NCBI GenBank assembly: GCA_943737045.1
Contig: CALSFV010000514.1
Location: 1 to 64,000, forward strand
DNA from: Parapristionchus giblindavisi
Lineage: Eukaryota; Nematoda; Chromadorea; Rhabditida; Diplogasteridae
Direction: 5' to 3'
Length of the DNA: 64,000 nucleotides
Below, piece after piece: positions 49,217 to 61,049 of the stretch. How positions within the stretch are numbered: the stretch's first letter is position 1; each line of letters starts with the position of its first letter. A model generated the notes under the pieces. The model was not told the origin of the DNA. It saw nothing but the letters and a program-made list of their open reading frames with translations, and searched no databases. Position numbers and translations under genes: made by a program.

Positions 49217-51227
49217 ATGAGCAAGTCAAACGATCATATTCAGGTTTCACGACTCGAAAAGAAATTGAATTCCTGTTTTGAGAATAAGGAGTATTATGAA
49301 GCCCATCAAATCTGTCGTACTCTATTCTATCGACTTTCCTCAGCCGGTAAATATGATGAATTGTTGTCTCTCCTAGAGAAAGGATCACTCAAACTAATTG
49401 AAGGTATCGTCTAGACCTTATTGTTCTTTAATATTAATACTGTATTTAGTGAAAGAATATGGAAGTGCCTATGATCTAGCTGAGACTTATTCTGATACTC
49501 TTGTTAAGAGTTTAACTCCATTCAATCAGGAGAAACTAATATCGATTGGAAAAGTTTGTAGATTACGTCATCTCATGAATCAATTGTGAATGAATACAGA
49601 TCTTCATTGGTCTTCCTCCTACTATTGATGATAATCTAGAAGATGGAAAAGATAGACGAGTCAAATTCATTGCTACTTGTGTTAAATGGTTAGTAGTCAT
49701 TGAAGGGCAAGTTCCAGGTACTTACAAAGAGAAATGATGGCACAATTAGGATATTGATGGAATGAGATATGTGTATTAAGGACTCAATTAGTATCATCTC
49801 GTCCATCCCATTGTGCACGTGGTCATCCATCTCTTCATTCTTTATTCGCTCGTCGTTTATTCTCTGAAGGATCAGTTGAAATGGCTAGATCACACTTCAT
49901 GTTGAGTGATGATCCTGAGGTAGATCAAGATGAAGAATATTCCCAGTTATTAATTATTTTAGGAATTTGGTTCATTCATGTATGATTGGTACGTTAGAGG
50001 AGAAATTGTAGAGAAGACAAAGGAAGAATGGATTTTGGCTCCAGTATTGCAGGTTTGTATTCATATTAAAATGTTGATGCTATATTGGATCATTGATGGT
50101 CTATCCATATCCCAGACCCTTCAAATGCGTATGGGTTCCTCGATTTTCGAACAAAACTACGTGTGGGTACTTTAAAACCGTGAAAAATCCAAGAAAATCG
50201 CCAATTTATGGTCCAAGAGCTATAACCAGAGACCATGTCTGTTTTGGATAAATGAATGGTAGTCTGGTATGGCAGTCTTCCTGTCTCTTTTCAACATGAT
50301 CTTATTCAATTCCTTGATAGTGTATACATGTATAATATGTGTATTATCATATCAGTTATCATGTCTTCGTCGTATTCGATTTGCTTCTCGTCTTCTATCA
50401 TCATATATGAAACATTCATCTCCATCTTCATCTCCACCTTATTCATCATCTAATATCACTCATTTCTCATGGCTTCTACTCAAAATTATTCCCACCAAGA
50501 ATGTAAGTATATTGTCAATCAATATTCATAAGATACGATACTCAATTAATAATCTTTTCTCCGGTTTTGCATGGTAATATTATAGTAAGTGGCGCGCAAA
50601 AAGTACTTTCACGTAGCTTACTTTTTACTTACTTTATTGTTACTGTTTTGCTATTTCATTAGTATGTAGCGAAAAAGTAAGTAAGAAGTAAGTTACTTTT
50701 TGCGCGCTACTTACTGTAATATTACCATGCAAAACCGGAGTTGTCAATAAGTACCGTAATGGATGGAAAGAATATATGTATTGTAGGTGACATACTACAG
50801 TGCATTAGTATCAAAGTTCAAGTCACTTCTATCATCCGATGAGACTATTCTTCCATATCTTGATCAAATTGGACAATTATATTTTGGAGTTGAACAGAAA
50901 TCACAAGGAGGAGGATTGTTTGGAAATCTACTCAAAGGTATCAAATTATATTGATTGATTGAAAGGAATCTTTGATTGATGATTATGATTGATTGAAGGT
51001 TTAATGGGACCACAAGAAGAGAAGAAACAACTACCATCATCAGATTCAGAAGATGAACCACAAAAGGTTCATTCATTCTCATATTTATTATATCTTATTC
51101 ACTTTCCAATATTCATTCTCTTATACAGATGACAGATGTTGAATCATCATTATTCAAATCAGAATTGGCCCTTATTCTGAAATCAGATGCGCCTGTTATG
51201 GAACAAGTTGACGATGATCTAGATTGA
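49217..51227 (+). CDS. GET4 / TRC35-like subunit of the tail-anchored protein insertion pathway
   Basis: Cytosolic component of the BAG6/GET complex that hands tail-anchored proteins to the targeting ATPase. Exons 49217-49403, 49450-49553, 49600-49688, 49781-49919, 49963-50052, 50356-50502, 50787-50937, 50999-51066 and 51129-51227 total 1,074 nt, 357 residues, in phase. Family landmarks: YYEAHQICRTLFYRLSSAGK near the N-terminus, GHPSLHSLFARRLFSEG and ARSHFMLSDDPEEFGSFMYD in the centre, and LDQIGQLYFGV plus GGGLFGNLLKGLMG at the C-terminal domain. The tail is acidic and ends DDDLD. Introns 50053-50355 and 50503-50786 are unusually long for this window; the second is mostly an inverted-repeat element. 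Confidence 0.93.
50559..50740. mobile_element. 182-bp inverted-repeat element in a GET4 intron
   Basis: Left arm starts CTCCGGTTTTGCATGGTAAT and the right arm is its inverse, ending ATTACCATGCAAAACCGGAG; both continue through a TAGCGCGC/GCGCGCTA-like core with poly-A stretches (GCGCGCAAAAAGTA). Arms are about 48 bp. No coding capacity; MITE-like. A clear target duplication was not found. Confidence 0.8.
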
Positions 51228-51621
51228 TTATTATCATTATCGATTAATCATTATTATCGATTGATAGATCTATTTATCTGCATTCTCCCCTGATTGTGAT
51301 ATGTCTTCCCTCTTCCCAGTATATTCTCTAATTGTAATCACTTTATCATATTCGGGATCAATTATTCCTCCATAGACTTCTTTTCTCCCTCATTCGTTCA
51401 CTTTGGATTGTCTTCAAAAGAGGTTTTATATGCGTTTTAGCTGTAGGCACAAAGAGAATATCGTTTTACTTTTTACTGTATCATATGATCGTTTTATTAT
51501 ATGTAATAATAATAAATATTCTCGTTTTTTCGCACCTGTTGTTTTAAACTGTATCTTGACCAGCTACAGTATCTGCTTTATTGATTCCAATCGATATTTG
51601 GTGTATTGTATAGATTCAGAT
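51228..51621. other. Intergenic, GET4 to peroxiredoxin
   Basis: Short AT-rich spacer between two same-strand genes. No gene or defined promoter motif seen. Confidence 0.4.
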
Positions 51622-52691
51622 ATGATTCTCGGTCAGGAGATTCCCAATTTCTCAGTTGATACTGATAGAGGAAAGATTGATTCATTCCATGATTGGATTG
51701 GAGATGGAAAGTAAGTTATCGGGCATGGATACTCATTGAATGCTCAGGCTTGGACACCTATCATAGTATGTTCTTATAGTTGGGCCATTCTCTTCTCTCA
51801 TCCTGCCGATTTCACTCCTGTATGTACTACAGAACTAGCACGAGCAGCTCAATTGGCACCTGAATTCGAGAAGAGAAATGTTAAGGTATACGGTATATTT
51901 ATAGCATCGTGCGTATGTATCTTCATCTAGAACACTTTGTTTTCTGCTATGCGGACTCATTGTGGATGTAGATGACTGATTTATAATCTTCAATCAATAA
52001 TGTTATTCATATTAAGTAATCTAAATTTCAGTTGATTGCTCTATCATGTGATTCAGTTTCATCTCATTGTAATTGGATTGATGATATTGTTGCTTATGCT
52101 GCCGATGAACAAATCACTAAGGACAAATTCCCTTTTCGTTAGTTCATTTCATTATTTAATCATTACCGTAATCTAATATCTATTGATTATCTAATCAATC
52201 AATAATGTTTACAGCCATCATTGCTGATCCATCTCGTAGTCTCTGTGAATCACTTGGAATGATTGATCCTGATGAGATTGATTCAAAAGGACTTCCTCTA
52301 TCTGCAAGAGCTGTTCTTGTTATTGGTACTGATAAGAAACTAAAACTACAGGTACTGTATTCTCACTTACAGTAACCTCTAAATCAATCGATATCACTCA
52401 GATCCTTTATCCTGCTACAACTGGTCGTAATTTTGATGAGATTCTAAGAGTAGTCGATTCTCTTATTCTCACTGCTAAACACAAGGTAGATCATTCATCG
52501 ATCAATACTTACCGTAATCCATTGATCACATTAAGGTAGCCACTCCTGTTGATTGGATCGTAGGTGGATCTTGTATGATTCAACCTACCGTATCCTCTGA
52601 TGAAGCTACCGTACTCTTTCCTTCAATGGAGAAGAAGGAACTCCCTTCAGGAAAGGAATATCTTAGAATGACTCCGATGCCTGTTGATTGA
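51622..52691 (+). CDS. 1-Cys peroxiredoxin (PRDX6-like)
   Basis: Thiol peroxidase reducing hydrogen peroxide and organic hydroperoxides; PRDX6-class enzymes use one catalytic cysteine. Exons 51622-51710, 51780-51885, 52032-52137, 52215-52351, 52402-52485 and 52536-52691 encode 225 residues, against 224 in human, with all junctions in phase. Active-site sequence [15 protein letters not shown] places the peroxidatic Cys at about residue 45. Other landmarks: LALSCDS-type segment ([19 protein letters not shown]), [20 protein letters not shown], and [20 protein letters not shown] with the conserved Arg. The C-terminal domain with VATPVDW supports the 1-Cys subgroup. Confidence 0.97.
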
Positions 52692-53012
52692 ATCGATTGA
52701 TTGATACTACAGTAATCCCTGTTACTGTAATCCATTCAATCGATACTTGTTAATCTTTTTCTCATTTTATTGATTCGTTATGTATCTGTTTACACTTTGT
52801 TATGTATCTCATTCCCTTCTCATACGCATATTCGTTGTGTTCTCTTACTGGTTTAATAGTTAAATAAAGTAATTAGCTTTATTGATAAATAGTTCGAGAT
52901 GCATTGAAAGAGTGAATACCCGATAATAGAGTGAAAGATCATGTAAGAGGTTACGGTAGATTACGGTATGTACAGATATGGAAGGAGAATATATAATAGA
53001 ACATGAAATAAA
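52692..53012. other. Convergent 3' intergenic region
   Basis: About 320 bp between the peroxiredoxin stop and the stop of the minus-strand methyltransferase-like gene. Holds the 3' ends of both; an AATAAA-like signal (aaataaagta) at about 52862 would serve the peroxiredoxin. Nothing else. Confidence 0.45.
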
Positions 53013-55345
53013 TTAGATAGGAAGAGTATCTCCATCATAGTCTCTAGTGTGTAAAGTTAGATTATGATAGTGTCGATTCGTTTTGAAATGGAAATATTTA
53101 GCAACGAATCGAAATCGATCGATAAAGGGCTGATGGATTATTGATTAGTTGAGATGATTAATACATTACAGTACCTGAGTAGTTGTTGAGATAAACTTTT
53201 TATGATAACAAGCGATTACGGTATGTTGATTGGCTAGTCGAAGTGAAAGACATGAAGAAAATTGATTGAGAAGAGTAGATATAATCTAGAGAATCATCTT
53301 TACTCTAATCAATAAATGGATGGTTACTGTAGGATATTCATCATTGATTCCGATAGAAATCGATAAATGAACAACGAATACTCCCGTTTTGGATAAAAGT
53401 TGGCTGAATGGAATGATTATGAAAGGAGAATGATTGAGTTGTGATAAAAAGTATCTAAGCTCTCTAAAGGAGTGTATGTATATAATCTATTGGATTTGTC
53501 CTTGATTACATAATGGAATAGTGACCATCACACCTTCATTATATCATAACAACAAACTATTCCTAATTGTCCATCTCTTATCATTGATTGGATGAGAGAA
53601 TAGATCAATTAATGTGATTATGAACATTTATATTTGATGGAATAAATAAATACATAAATAAATAAATAAATAAATAAATTGATTACAAAATAAACCTGGC
53701 TAATAAAGGTATATCAGACACAAGTAATCTAGCTGATATAGGGAGATCATTTGAATCCAACCAATCCATTACAACAATATCATAGAGTGATTCTGAATGT
53801 TTAAGATGAATAATATTATGATTATGTTGAATTCTTTTATCGAATTCTATCTTTTTTTTAAATATTTCACATATTTATACATACATAGCTTAATGTAGTT
53901 CGGAAGCTAATTTCATTCTCCTCGTTCTCCCGCTGTTTGTTTTTTTTTGTTTCCTGTCATCCTTGTATTAACACTAGAGTTATCACATGTGTCTTTGTTC
54001 AGTTTTCTCTAATTGTCCAATCGAGAGGACATAGATACATGTTTAGATTATTACCATTCGTTAACAAAAAAGCAAGCAATACATTCCGCTCCACCTAATA
54101 CATATATCTTGGATAGATATATTATACTTACTATTATTAACAGCTTGAGATAAGAAGTTATCAGCTTTATCATTGATAATTGAATATCGAGAATCTTCAA
54201 CCAGACCAAACCATCTGATATAGACAATAAATGATAATAAGAATAGAGATAAATGATAAACCTCTTCGATAGATCAATAACATCTTTCTCTTCTTCAACT
54301 ACTGTAATATTCATCTAAATATCATCTAATCAATAATCAATAGAGTAGATCAATCAATTACTTTTGGTCGTTGAAATCGTAAATACATACTTGTACCACC
54401 TCCAGCTAAACCAAAAAATAATGCATTCGCTTCCTGAAGAAAATATAAGTAATTAATTGTATTCTTTGAAAGAAATGCAAACAGAAGAATGATTGTAATT
54501 GCACAATTAGAAAATATGAAGTAAATAGATTGAAACTCACTTCATATTTACTATAGAGAGGTATAGCTTTCAGTATAATCGGTAGTAGAAATATACCTCG
54601 AACTGACTGAATATTGATATGTTGTAGAGTTCAAAAGATCAAAGATCAAAGATCAAACTTGTAAATATGGATCATGAGCGTGATCTACCCTCCATAATCT
54701 AGTATCAGAATCAACCATTTCACGCATTCCATCTAAAATTATTTAATATTTAATTAACATATAAAAATGACAAATTTATGCGGTGGAAAAAAGTGATTTT
54801 GATGCATCGTGCTTAAAAACATGAGATAATATCGAAAGATGAACATATTGAAGATAATTGTAATGTATTTTAATATTTAAATGGATAGATAAAATGGAAA
54901 AGAGATCAAAGTTCTTATCTTATAAATGGAGAAAAATTTCAAATGATATTCATTGATATTTTTTTCAGAACATACAAAAATTGAAGCATTATTTAAATAT
55001 ATAAAACTAACAAGTTCTTGGTCTTTTCAGATACAGTACACTAATATTATGAATTGTTCCATGAGATGAAAGAAGAAGAGATCGAGTATGTCTGACAATA
55101 TAATATTATTATATTTATTTTATATAATATATATTTTATTATATAAATAATAATAAAATTCTGAACCTATTCCATTTGTGTAATCCAGATGAGTCTTTGA
55201 CTATATAACAAATAGAATGATTAGATGAATCAAATTGATGATCTTTATCAATTGGAATAGATGATATATCTCTAATTGATCGAGTTGATTCAATCAATCG
55301 ACAACGATGTTCCAATTCATGTGAGGATGATGAGATTGATAACAT
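53013..55345 (-). CDS. Spermidine-synthase-fold methyltransferase-like protein (METTL13 C-domain-like)
   Basis: Minus-strand exons 55200-55167, 54732-54659, 54606-54541, 54433-54362, 54314-54262, 54214-54132, 53792-53696, 53403-53328, 53285-53197, a 10-bp microexon 53174-53165, and 53129-53013; the first exon (around 55345-55290) is unresolved. The product is about 250 residues. Rossmann-type motif I reads ALFFGLAGGGTSMYL, the acidic strand follows as MNITVVEEEKDVIDLSKRWF, then YDIVVMDWLDSNDLP and LLSKTGVFVVHLSI. This order (G-x-GGG, VVE, WF, D-I-V, GxFVxH) matches the C-terminal domain of METTL13/eEF1A-KNMT and spermidine synthases. Whether it binds S-adenosylmethionine is unknown. It ends RDYDGDTLPI. 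It is divergent from a paralogue at 57140-59176. Confidence 0.72.
53641..53680. repeat. (AAAT)n microsatellite in an intron
   Basis: About ten AAAT tetramers with one variant, in the intron between 53695 and 53404 of the minus-strand gene. Confidence 0.85.
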
Positions 55346-57139
55346 CTAGAATATATCAATACGTTTCTTATCTATCTCATACTGAAATCTGAAATAGCTC
55401 TTTGCTATGAAATTTTGTTTACATAAATTATTATTTTTTTAGTAAAGTAGTGTGTAGTCTTGCCTTTATAAATAGAAAGAGAAGAGTCCTCATTGAAACT
55501 GAAAGGAGAATGAAATGAAAGTGAATGAAGAAGATAGTGAAGAGGATCAAAGGATAGAGTAATACTGGTTTAGTTATAAAGAACTTCATATGAGATCTTG
55601 TAAGAGATGAAGTACAGAATAGAGAAGGAAGAGGAAGAGAGAAGATCAAATCCAAGAAGAAGAGATAATAATGTGACAAGTAAAATGGAATAAATTTCAA
55701 TGGGTCATCATTAATATTAATATTTCACATGTAATTCTTTTGTTGTTTAAAAAAATTCAAATTGGATTGAAAGAGAAAAAGCGATAGACAGAAAAATAAG
55801 AAAAAAAAGTATCGATAAAGTTTTAAAATTGTTTTTAATATGATGTATTTATAGATATTTTAGATTGTTCTTTGACACGAATCAATTGAAGATATCTTTT
55901 CGATACAATCATTATCATTTCTCTATCTATTTGATTCTATCAAAAGAAATGAAGCAAATTACACAACAAAAAAACGAATATTTACTTCTTCAGAAAAAAT
56001 TGTTGTTTCTTTCTTTGTCATTATGAAATAGGAATAAGAATAGAATGGATTGATTAGATGATAGGATGAATATACAAATAGAAAGAGATAGAAATAGATA
56101 GAGATCATTAATGAATAAGAAGACAATAGTAACAAATGGTATGTAGGATAGACGATTAAATGAGAACTATTAGTTCAATTGTTCTCTATTCTTTTTTCTG
56201 CTTATTCCTCTCATTATTCCTCAACTTATTCCTCCTTTCCTCTCCCTCTTCTCCTCCTCTCCGTTTCCCCTCCCTCTCCCTCTCCCTCCTCCCCCTCTCG
56301 ACCTTGCCTCATCGTTATATTACACACGCTAGTTGTCTCTATTATCTACAATGGACGACAGACCACAAAAAGGGATTCATCTCTCTCTCCCTCTTCCTCC
56401 TCCCTTCTCCATCTCTCTCCCCCTCCTCTCTCCCTCTTCCTCCCTTCTCCATTTCTTCCTTTTCCTCCATACTCATCCTATTATTCCTCCTCTTCTTTTT
56501 TGTTTCATTCCTTTCCCCTTGGGGAGACATTCTCGGTTTACTTCATTAACCTTTCATCACTCCCTCCCTCTCCCTCTCTTCTACCTCTCTTCTCCCTCTC
56601 CCTCTCCTTATTCCTCTCTCCCTCTCCCTCTCTTCTCCCTCTCCCTCTCCTTATCTTCTATCTCTCCCTCTCCTTATTCCTCTCTCCCTCTCTTCTCCCT
56701 CTCTTCTACCTCTCTTCTCCCTCTCCCTCTCCTTATTCCTCTCTCCCTCTCCTTATCTTCTATCTCTCCCTCTCCTTATTCCTCTCTCCCTCTCTTCTCC
56801 CTCTCTTCTACCTCTCTTCTCCCTCTACCTCTCCTCATTCCTCTCTCCCTCTCCATCTCCCTCTCCTTATTCCTCTCTCCCTCTCCTTATTCCTCTCTCC
56901 CTCTCCTTTTCGTACTTCTCTATACCAGTAAGGTCATTTGTAGATCACACCATCTTCATGCACCACTACATCATTAATCGATATCTTGTACTCTTAGTAC
57001 TCTTTCATTCAATTCAATTTAGTATATTCTCAATCTCCTTCATTCTCCCATCCCCATCATCTCCTTTTAATCTCAAGGGAATAGTTAATCTTCACTCAGA
57101 ATGGAGATCTGATTTTGAGTAGTCATCAGTACCATCAAT
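55346..57139. other. Divergent intergenic region with CT-rich block
   Basis: The spacer between the two divergent methyltransferase-like paralogues. The centre (about 56230-56920) is pyrimidine-rich; the flanks are AT-rich. The 250-codon Pro/Ser/Leu-rich open frame here is a translation of the repeat. The first exons of the minus-strand gene may lie in 55346-55700 but I could not establish them. Confidence 0.5.
56560..56915. repeat. CT-rich satellite with higher-order units
   Basis: Tandem CTCTCCCTCTCCTTATTC-type units, arranged in longer repeats of about 120 bp (a block with TTCTACCTCTCTTCTCCCTC recurs at about 56578, 56706 and 56808). Confidence 0.85.
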
Positions 57140-59176
57140 ATGTTCATAAATCTTCGAAGAAGTCTTCTCATATTAATTATTCTATCCATTTCATCAATTA
57201 TTATACTATTTGTGAGTTATTTCTTACACTGTCGAAGATGTTTAATAGAGTGCAATAGTGTTGACCTTGTCTCGATTGAGATTCTATTTCTATCTTTATT
57301 CATTATGTCCCTCTTATCTTCATCTCAATTAATTCTATGAAGAATCATTATTAATTGAAGAATATCTATAAAAATTATCTTTTCAGTTGTTATCCAGAAG
57401 AACTAAGAATATAGATCAAGTAAGAACAATTTATTGATTGATTTATAAAAGAATATATTGATTATTATAGCCACAACAATCATCAGAATTGATAGAAAGA
57501 CTATGTAAACCTAATAATGATAAGTGTTTCGAAGTTTACGATCGATTAATTCTGAATAAGTGAGTTTTGAAAAATCAATAAATGAAAGTTATGGTATATA
57601 ATTATTTTACCGTATATTTATTATTTTAGAGAAGGTGAACACGTAGAACGAATATTGAATGTTGTTCATGATTCTGGAATGAAATATATTGAAAGTTGTG
57701 TGGGAATTCTTCCAAATCGAACAAGTATTCTTTTTTACATTAACATAATTCTAATGATGATGATTAAATATATGAAGATGCAACATTTGCTGATTCTGAT
57801 ACTCGATTATGGACAATTGATGGAAATAATGTATCGAATGATATAAAAGGAATGAATATAATGACATATCTAATGGATATATTCAAGTTGAAGACAAAGG
57901 AAGATGATAAGAATGTTTGTTATCATTGATAAGAATTATATGTAGTTGTAGTTGTTTCCATAGGAATATATTTCATCTAATATATATCACACATTTCAAA
58001 TGTCGATAAAATACTGACTAAAAGAATAGAATATATAATAAATAAGAATGATTTGATTATAGATTGCATTGATTGGATTGAGAGGAGGAACATTCATTTC
58101 ACATTTGAGGAAACGAATACAAGATGTAAGATCATTTTAGTCAATCCAGAGTGCTATCAAACCAAATTTTATTATAGTTAAAGATAACTGTAGTGGAACC
58201 AGAGGAAGAAATGATACATATTGCTAAGAAGTAATATCATTTTTGATGTTTTAGTATGTCTTAATGATTTTTATAGATGGTTTGAGCTGTCTGAAGCAAC
58301 AATCGAAAATGAAAAGGGAATAAATTGGATCAAAAAGACTAATGGTTTGTATCTTTTTATTGTGTGTATTCTTCTTAGATTTTTTCATAAATATGTATGT
58401 GATTTATGAAAATTTGTTCTAACGATTTTTTTCAACGAGATTTGTGAATATTAAAACGTATATTTAAAGATTCGAAGTTCGATGTTATCTATCTAAACGC
58501 ATGTGAAAGAAGATCAGTGAGTTTTTTTAATGGAACAATAATTTTATTTGTGAAATATAAGTAATCAAAATATGTTTATTTCAGTATCAACATTGTCCCA
58601 TTCCATCACTTACAACGAAAAATTCTGTAAAACTTCTTTATAGTCGGTTAAATAGAAAATCGAGAGGTTTGATTATGAAATTTTTTATTTGTGAAATTTT
58701 CTCATTTTTAGCTTTGCTTGTAATCAATTTCGAGATATTCAGTGCAGATCGAATTGAAATATTGAATGATGTAAAAATTATTTCAACTTTTTCATTATTT
58801 TGTTTGATGTTGAAAAAAAAACTACATTTCAGCAAATAACAACACTTCTTGAATTCTTTCCCCATTGTCTTTCAATCGATTTTATATCTCAACCAAATAT
58901 TATCGTAGCTTGTTCTAACAAACATCTTCCTCACTTTGATAAAGAAAAGTAACTTTTTATTATATTTATTTAAATTAAAAAAAAATTTTTTTTACAAAGC
59001 TGCGTAATTTCAGTCCTCGCGCATCTCTTGAATCAATGATGAGTCATATTACCGATCGATATCACGAGATTAATACCGTATTAAACTACGGTAACATCGT
59101 CAAGGAATTGACGATTCATGCACTAATCGATAAAAAGAGGAATACTGTAGTTCATATTGTAGAAAATAATAGTTAA
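57140..59176 (+). CDS. Membrane-anchored spermidine-synthase-fold methyltransferase-like protein
   Basis: Thirteen exons (57140-57211, 57387-57419, 57471-57559, 57630-57724, 57778-57914, 58063-58125, 58178-58230, 58277-58344, 58470-58516, 58585-58666, 58712-58770, 58833-58948, 59014-59176) total 1,077 nt, 358 residues, all in phase. It begins with MFINLRR and one hydrophobic segment (LLILIILSISSIIILF), a type II anchor or signal. The fold motifs are IALIGLRGGTFISHLRKRIQ, LKITVVEPEEEMIHIAKKWF, and FDVIYLNACER followed by HCPIPSL and ALLVINFEIF. The segment FADSDTRLWTIDG aligns with MVDSDTRLWRVD of the divergent neighbour, so the two are paralogues. Motif I is GLRGG rather than GxGGG, so cofactor binding may be altered. 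No function assigned beyond the fold. Confidence 0.75.
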
Positions 59177-59625
59177 CGTATTTTGTTTTATGATCTCATG
59201 ATTTCACTTGTTGTTGTTGTTATTCATCCAAACGCTTCCTTTCTATTGTACATACGGGTTTGACATACTTTTTATATCCAGTATAATACAATACGGTTAT
59301 AGGCAAAAATGCTCACTGATAAATGTTTCGACGAATTTATTTGTTGCATTAAAAGGCACAATACGATTAATTTTAAATAAAAATAAAATGTACATTAGTT
59401 TTAAATATAAATAAAATGTTTTAATATAAAAAAAAAATCATCTGAAATCTGAAAAAAATCTGAATCTGAAATTTTTAAACCGTTCATTCAACGACCGCAG
59501 AATAGGAAAAGCAAGAATGTTCAAACTTTACTATTTCCCGGCTCTAGAGACGGAGCCATGATGATTTTAAGTTTTGATGTAACATTGCCATTTTGTGTTT
59601 TTGATAAGCATTGGAGGTTCCAGAG
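59177..59625. other. Intergenic before PSMD9
   Basis: AT-rich with several short TTTTAAATATAAATAAAATG-like repeats near 59375-59425. No gene supported. Confidence 0.4.
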
Positions 59626-60736
59626 ATGAGTCTCGCCGAGGCAAAACAACTAATGGCTGAAAGAGATGCGATTGATAAAGAAATCGAAGAGAATCAGTTG
59701 ATTCTTCAAACGGTAAATGATTGATGCTTTGTTTCCAATCTCAATAATTGATTTATTTAGAATAATGTTGATATGAAAGAAGAACTCATCGATGCCGAAG
59801 GATTTCCTCGTAATGATATCGATGTTTACTCTGTCAGACACGCAAGGTTATCATTTACTTTAATCATTTTCATGATAAATTGACTAACATTAAACCCTTT
59901 TCCATACAATTTCATCGTTGTATGTTTACAAGAAAGAAGTGATGTTGTTTTGTTTTCCTTTAAGATCAGCTATAATTCGTCTTCGTAATGATAGAGAAGC
60001 TCTGACAAATAGAATTGGAGAAATGTTAGCTGAAGTTCATGAATTACATTCAAATGATGAAGATAGACCAGCTGTTCCTATTGTTAGTCACTCTTTATCT
60101 ATCTCACATCAATAGTATCTATAGATCTATTTGATATCGTCAGTCACTGAACATATATGACGGATTCTTATTCTAGTCCTTACTTTTCCATTTACAACTT
60201 TCATTCAAATCATCTATATTTTCTATTACAGAAGATCGTTCATCGTACATCAAATGATCCATTTGTCAAAGTTCAATCCATATCTCCTGGATCTCCCGCT
60301 GATCTTGGCGGTCTCAAGACAAATGATATGGTTGGTATACTGTAGTCATGCAATAATTGATCTTTGATCTTTTCAGATCATTCAATTCGATATTCTTCAT
60401 AAGGGAAACTTCGAAGAGATGAAACAACTCGCTCATGTCTGTAATGAAAATGAAGATGTTCGTTTTTTGATGTTTTATTCTAATTTGATCTTTGATCTTT
60501 TAGAAGACAGTCCGAGTTACAGTAATACGCAATGAAAGACCTGTCAGACTTGAGGTATTCTTCTTTTTTTCATTAAATTTAGTCTAAATACATATTTATA
60601 CAATGTAATAGGATGTTAATTTTTTATCGGAATAGCTATTACGAATACGATTTGGAATATCTTATAGATTCGTCCTCGTAAATGGAGTATCGATCCAAAG
60701 ATTGGACTTCTTGGATGTGCACTTATTCCCGTTTAA
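59626..60736 (+). CDS. 26S proteasome assembly chaperone PSMD9/p27-like
   Basis: Chaperone for assembly of the proteasome base (binds RPT subunits). Exons 59626-59712, 59761-59846, 59965-60082, 60232-60330, 60377-60457, 60504-60554 and 60668-60736 encode 196 residues, in phase. The N-terminal half is helical and coiled-coil-like (SLAEAKQLMAERDAIDKEIE). The second half is a PDZ-like domain: FVKVQSISPGSPADLGGLKT is the ligand-groove segment. The C-terminus GLLGCALIPV is the hallmark end of PSMD9 proteins. Two introns (3' ends at 60376 and 60503) end in the dispersed GATCTTTGATCTTTT motif. Confidence 0.95.
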
Positions 60737-61049
60737 TATAATAATAGTAGACTAATATATTGATTTATATCATATTTGTAAGTACATCTGTCTCATTGTA
60801 TTCATTAATCATTCCATGTCATTCCATATCCCGATTGTACTTCATTCAATCGGGTTCTTTTATTCATATATGTTTTATTGTATTGAGAGTATAAAGATCA
60901 TTGAATGAAAGAGTAGAATCTACTCTATTCTTACTTCTTCTCTATTCATATCCTTCTCGTCTAGTAAACAACTCTATTTGAGATGATGACTAGACTCCTT
61001 GTATTCACATGAGGCATACACCAGACGGGTTTAGTGTTCACTAGTCATT
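60737..61049. other. Intergenic, PSMD9 to foldback element
   Basis: AT-rich 3' flank; no gene or repeat unit recognised. Confidence 0.4.

Noticed and set aside
56160..56977. Overlapping Ser/Pro/Leu-rich open frames of 129-250 codons
   Set aside because: Translation of the CT-rich satellite in the divergent spacer.
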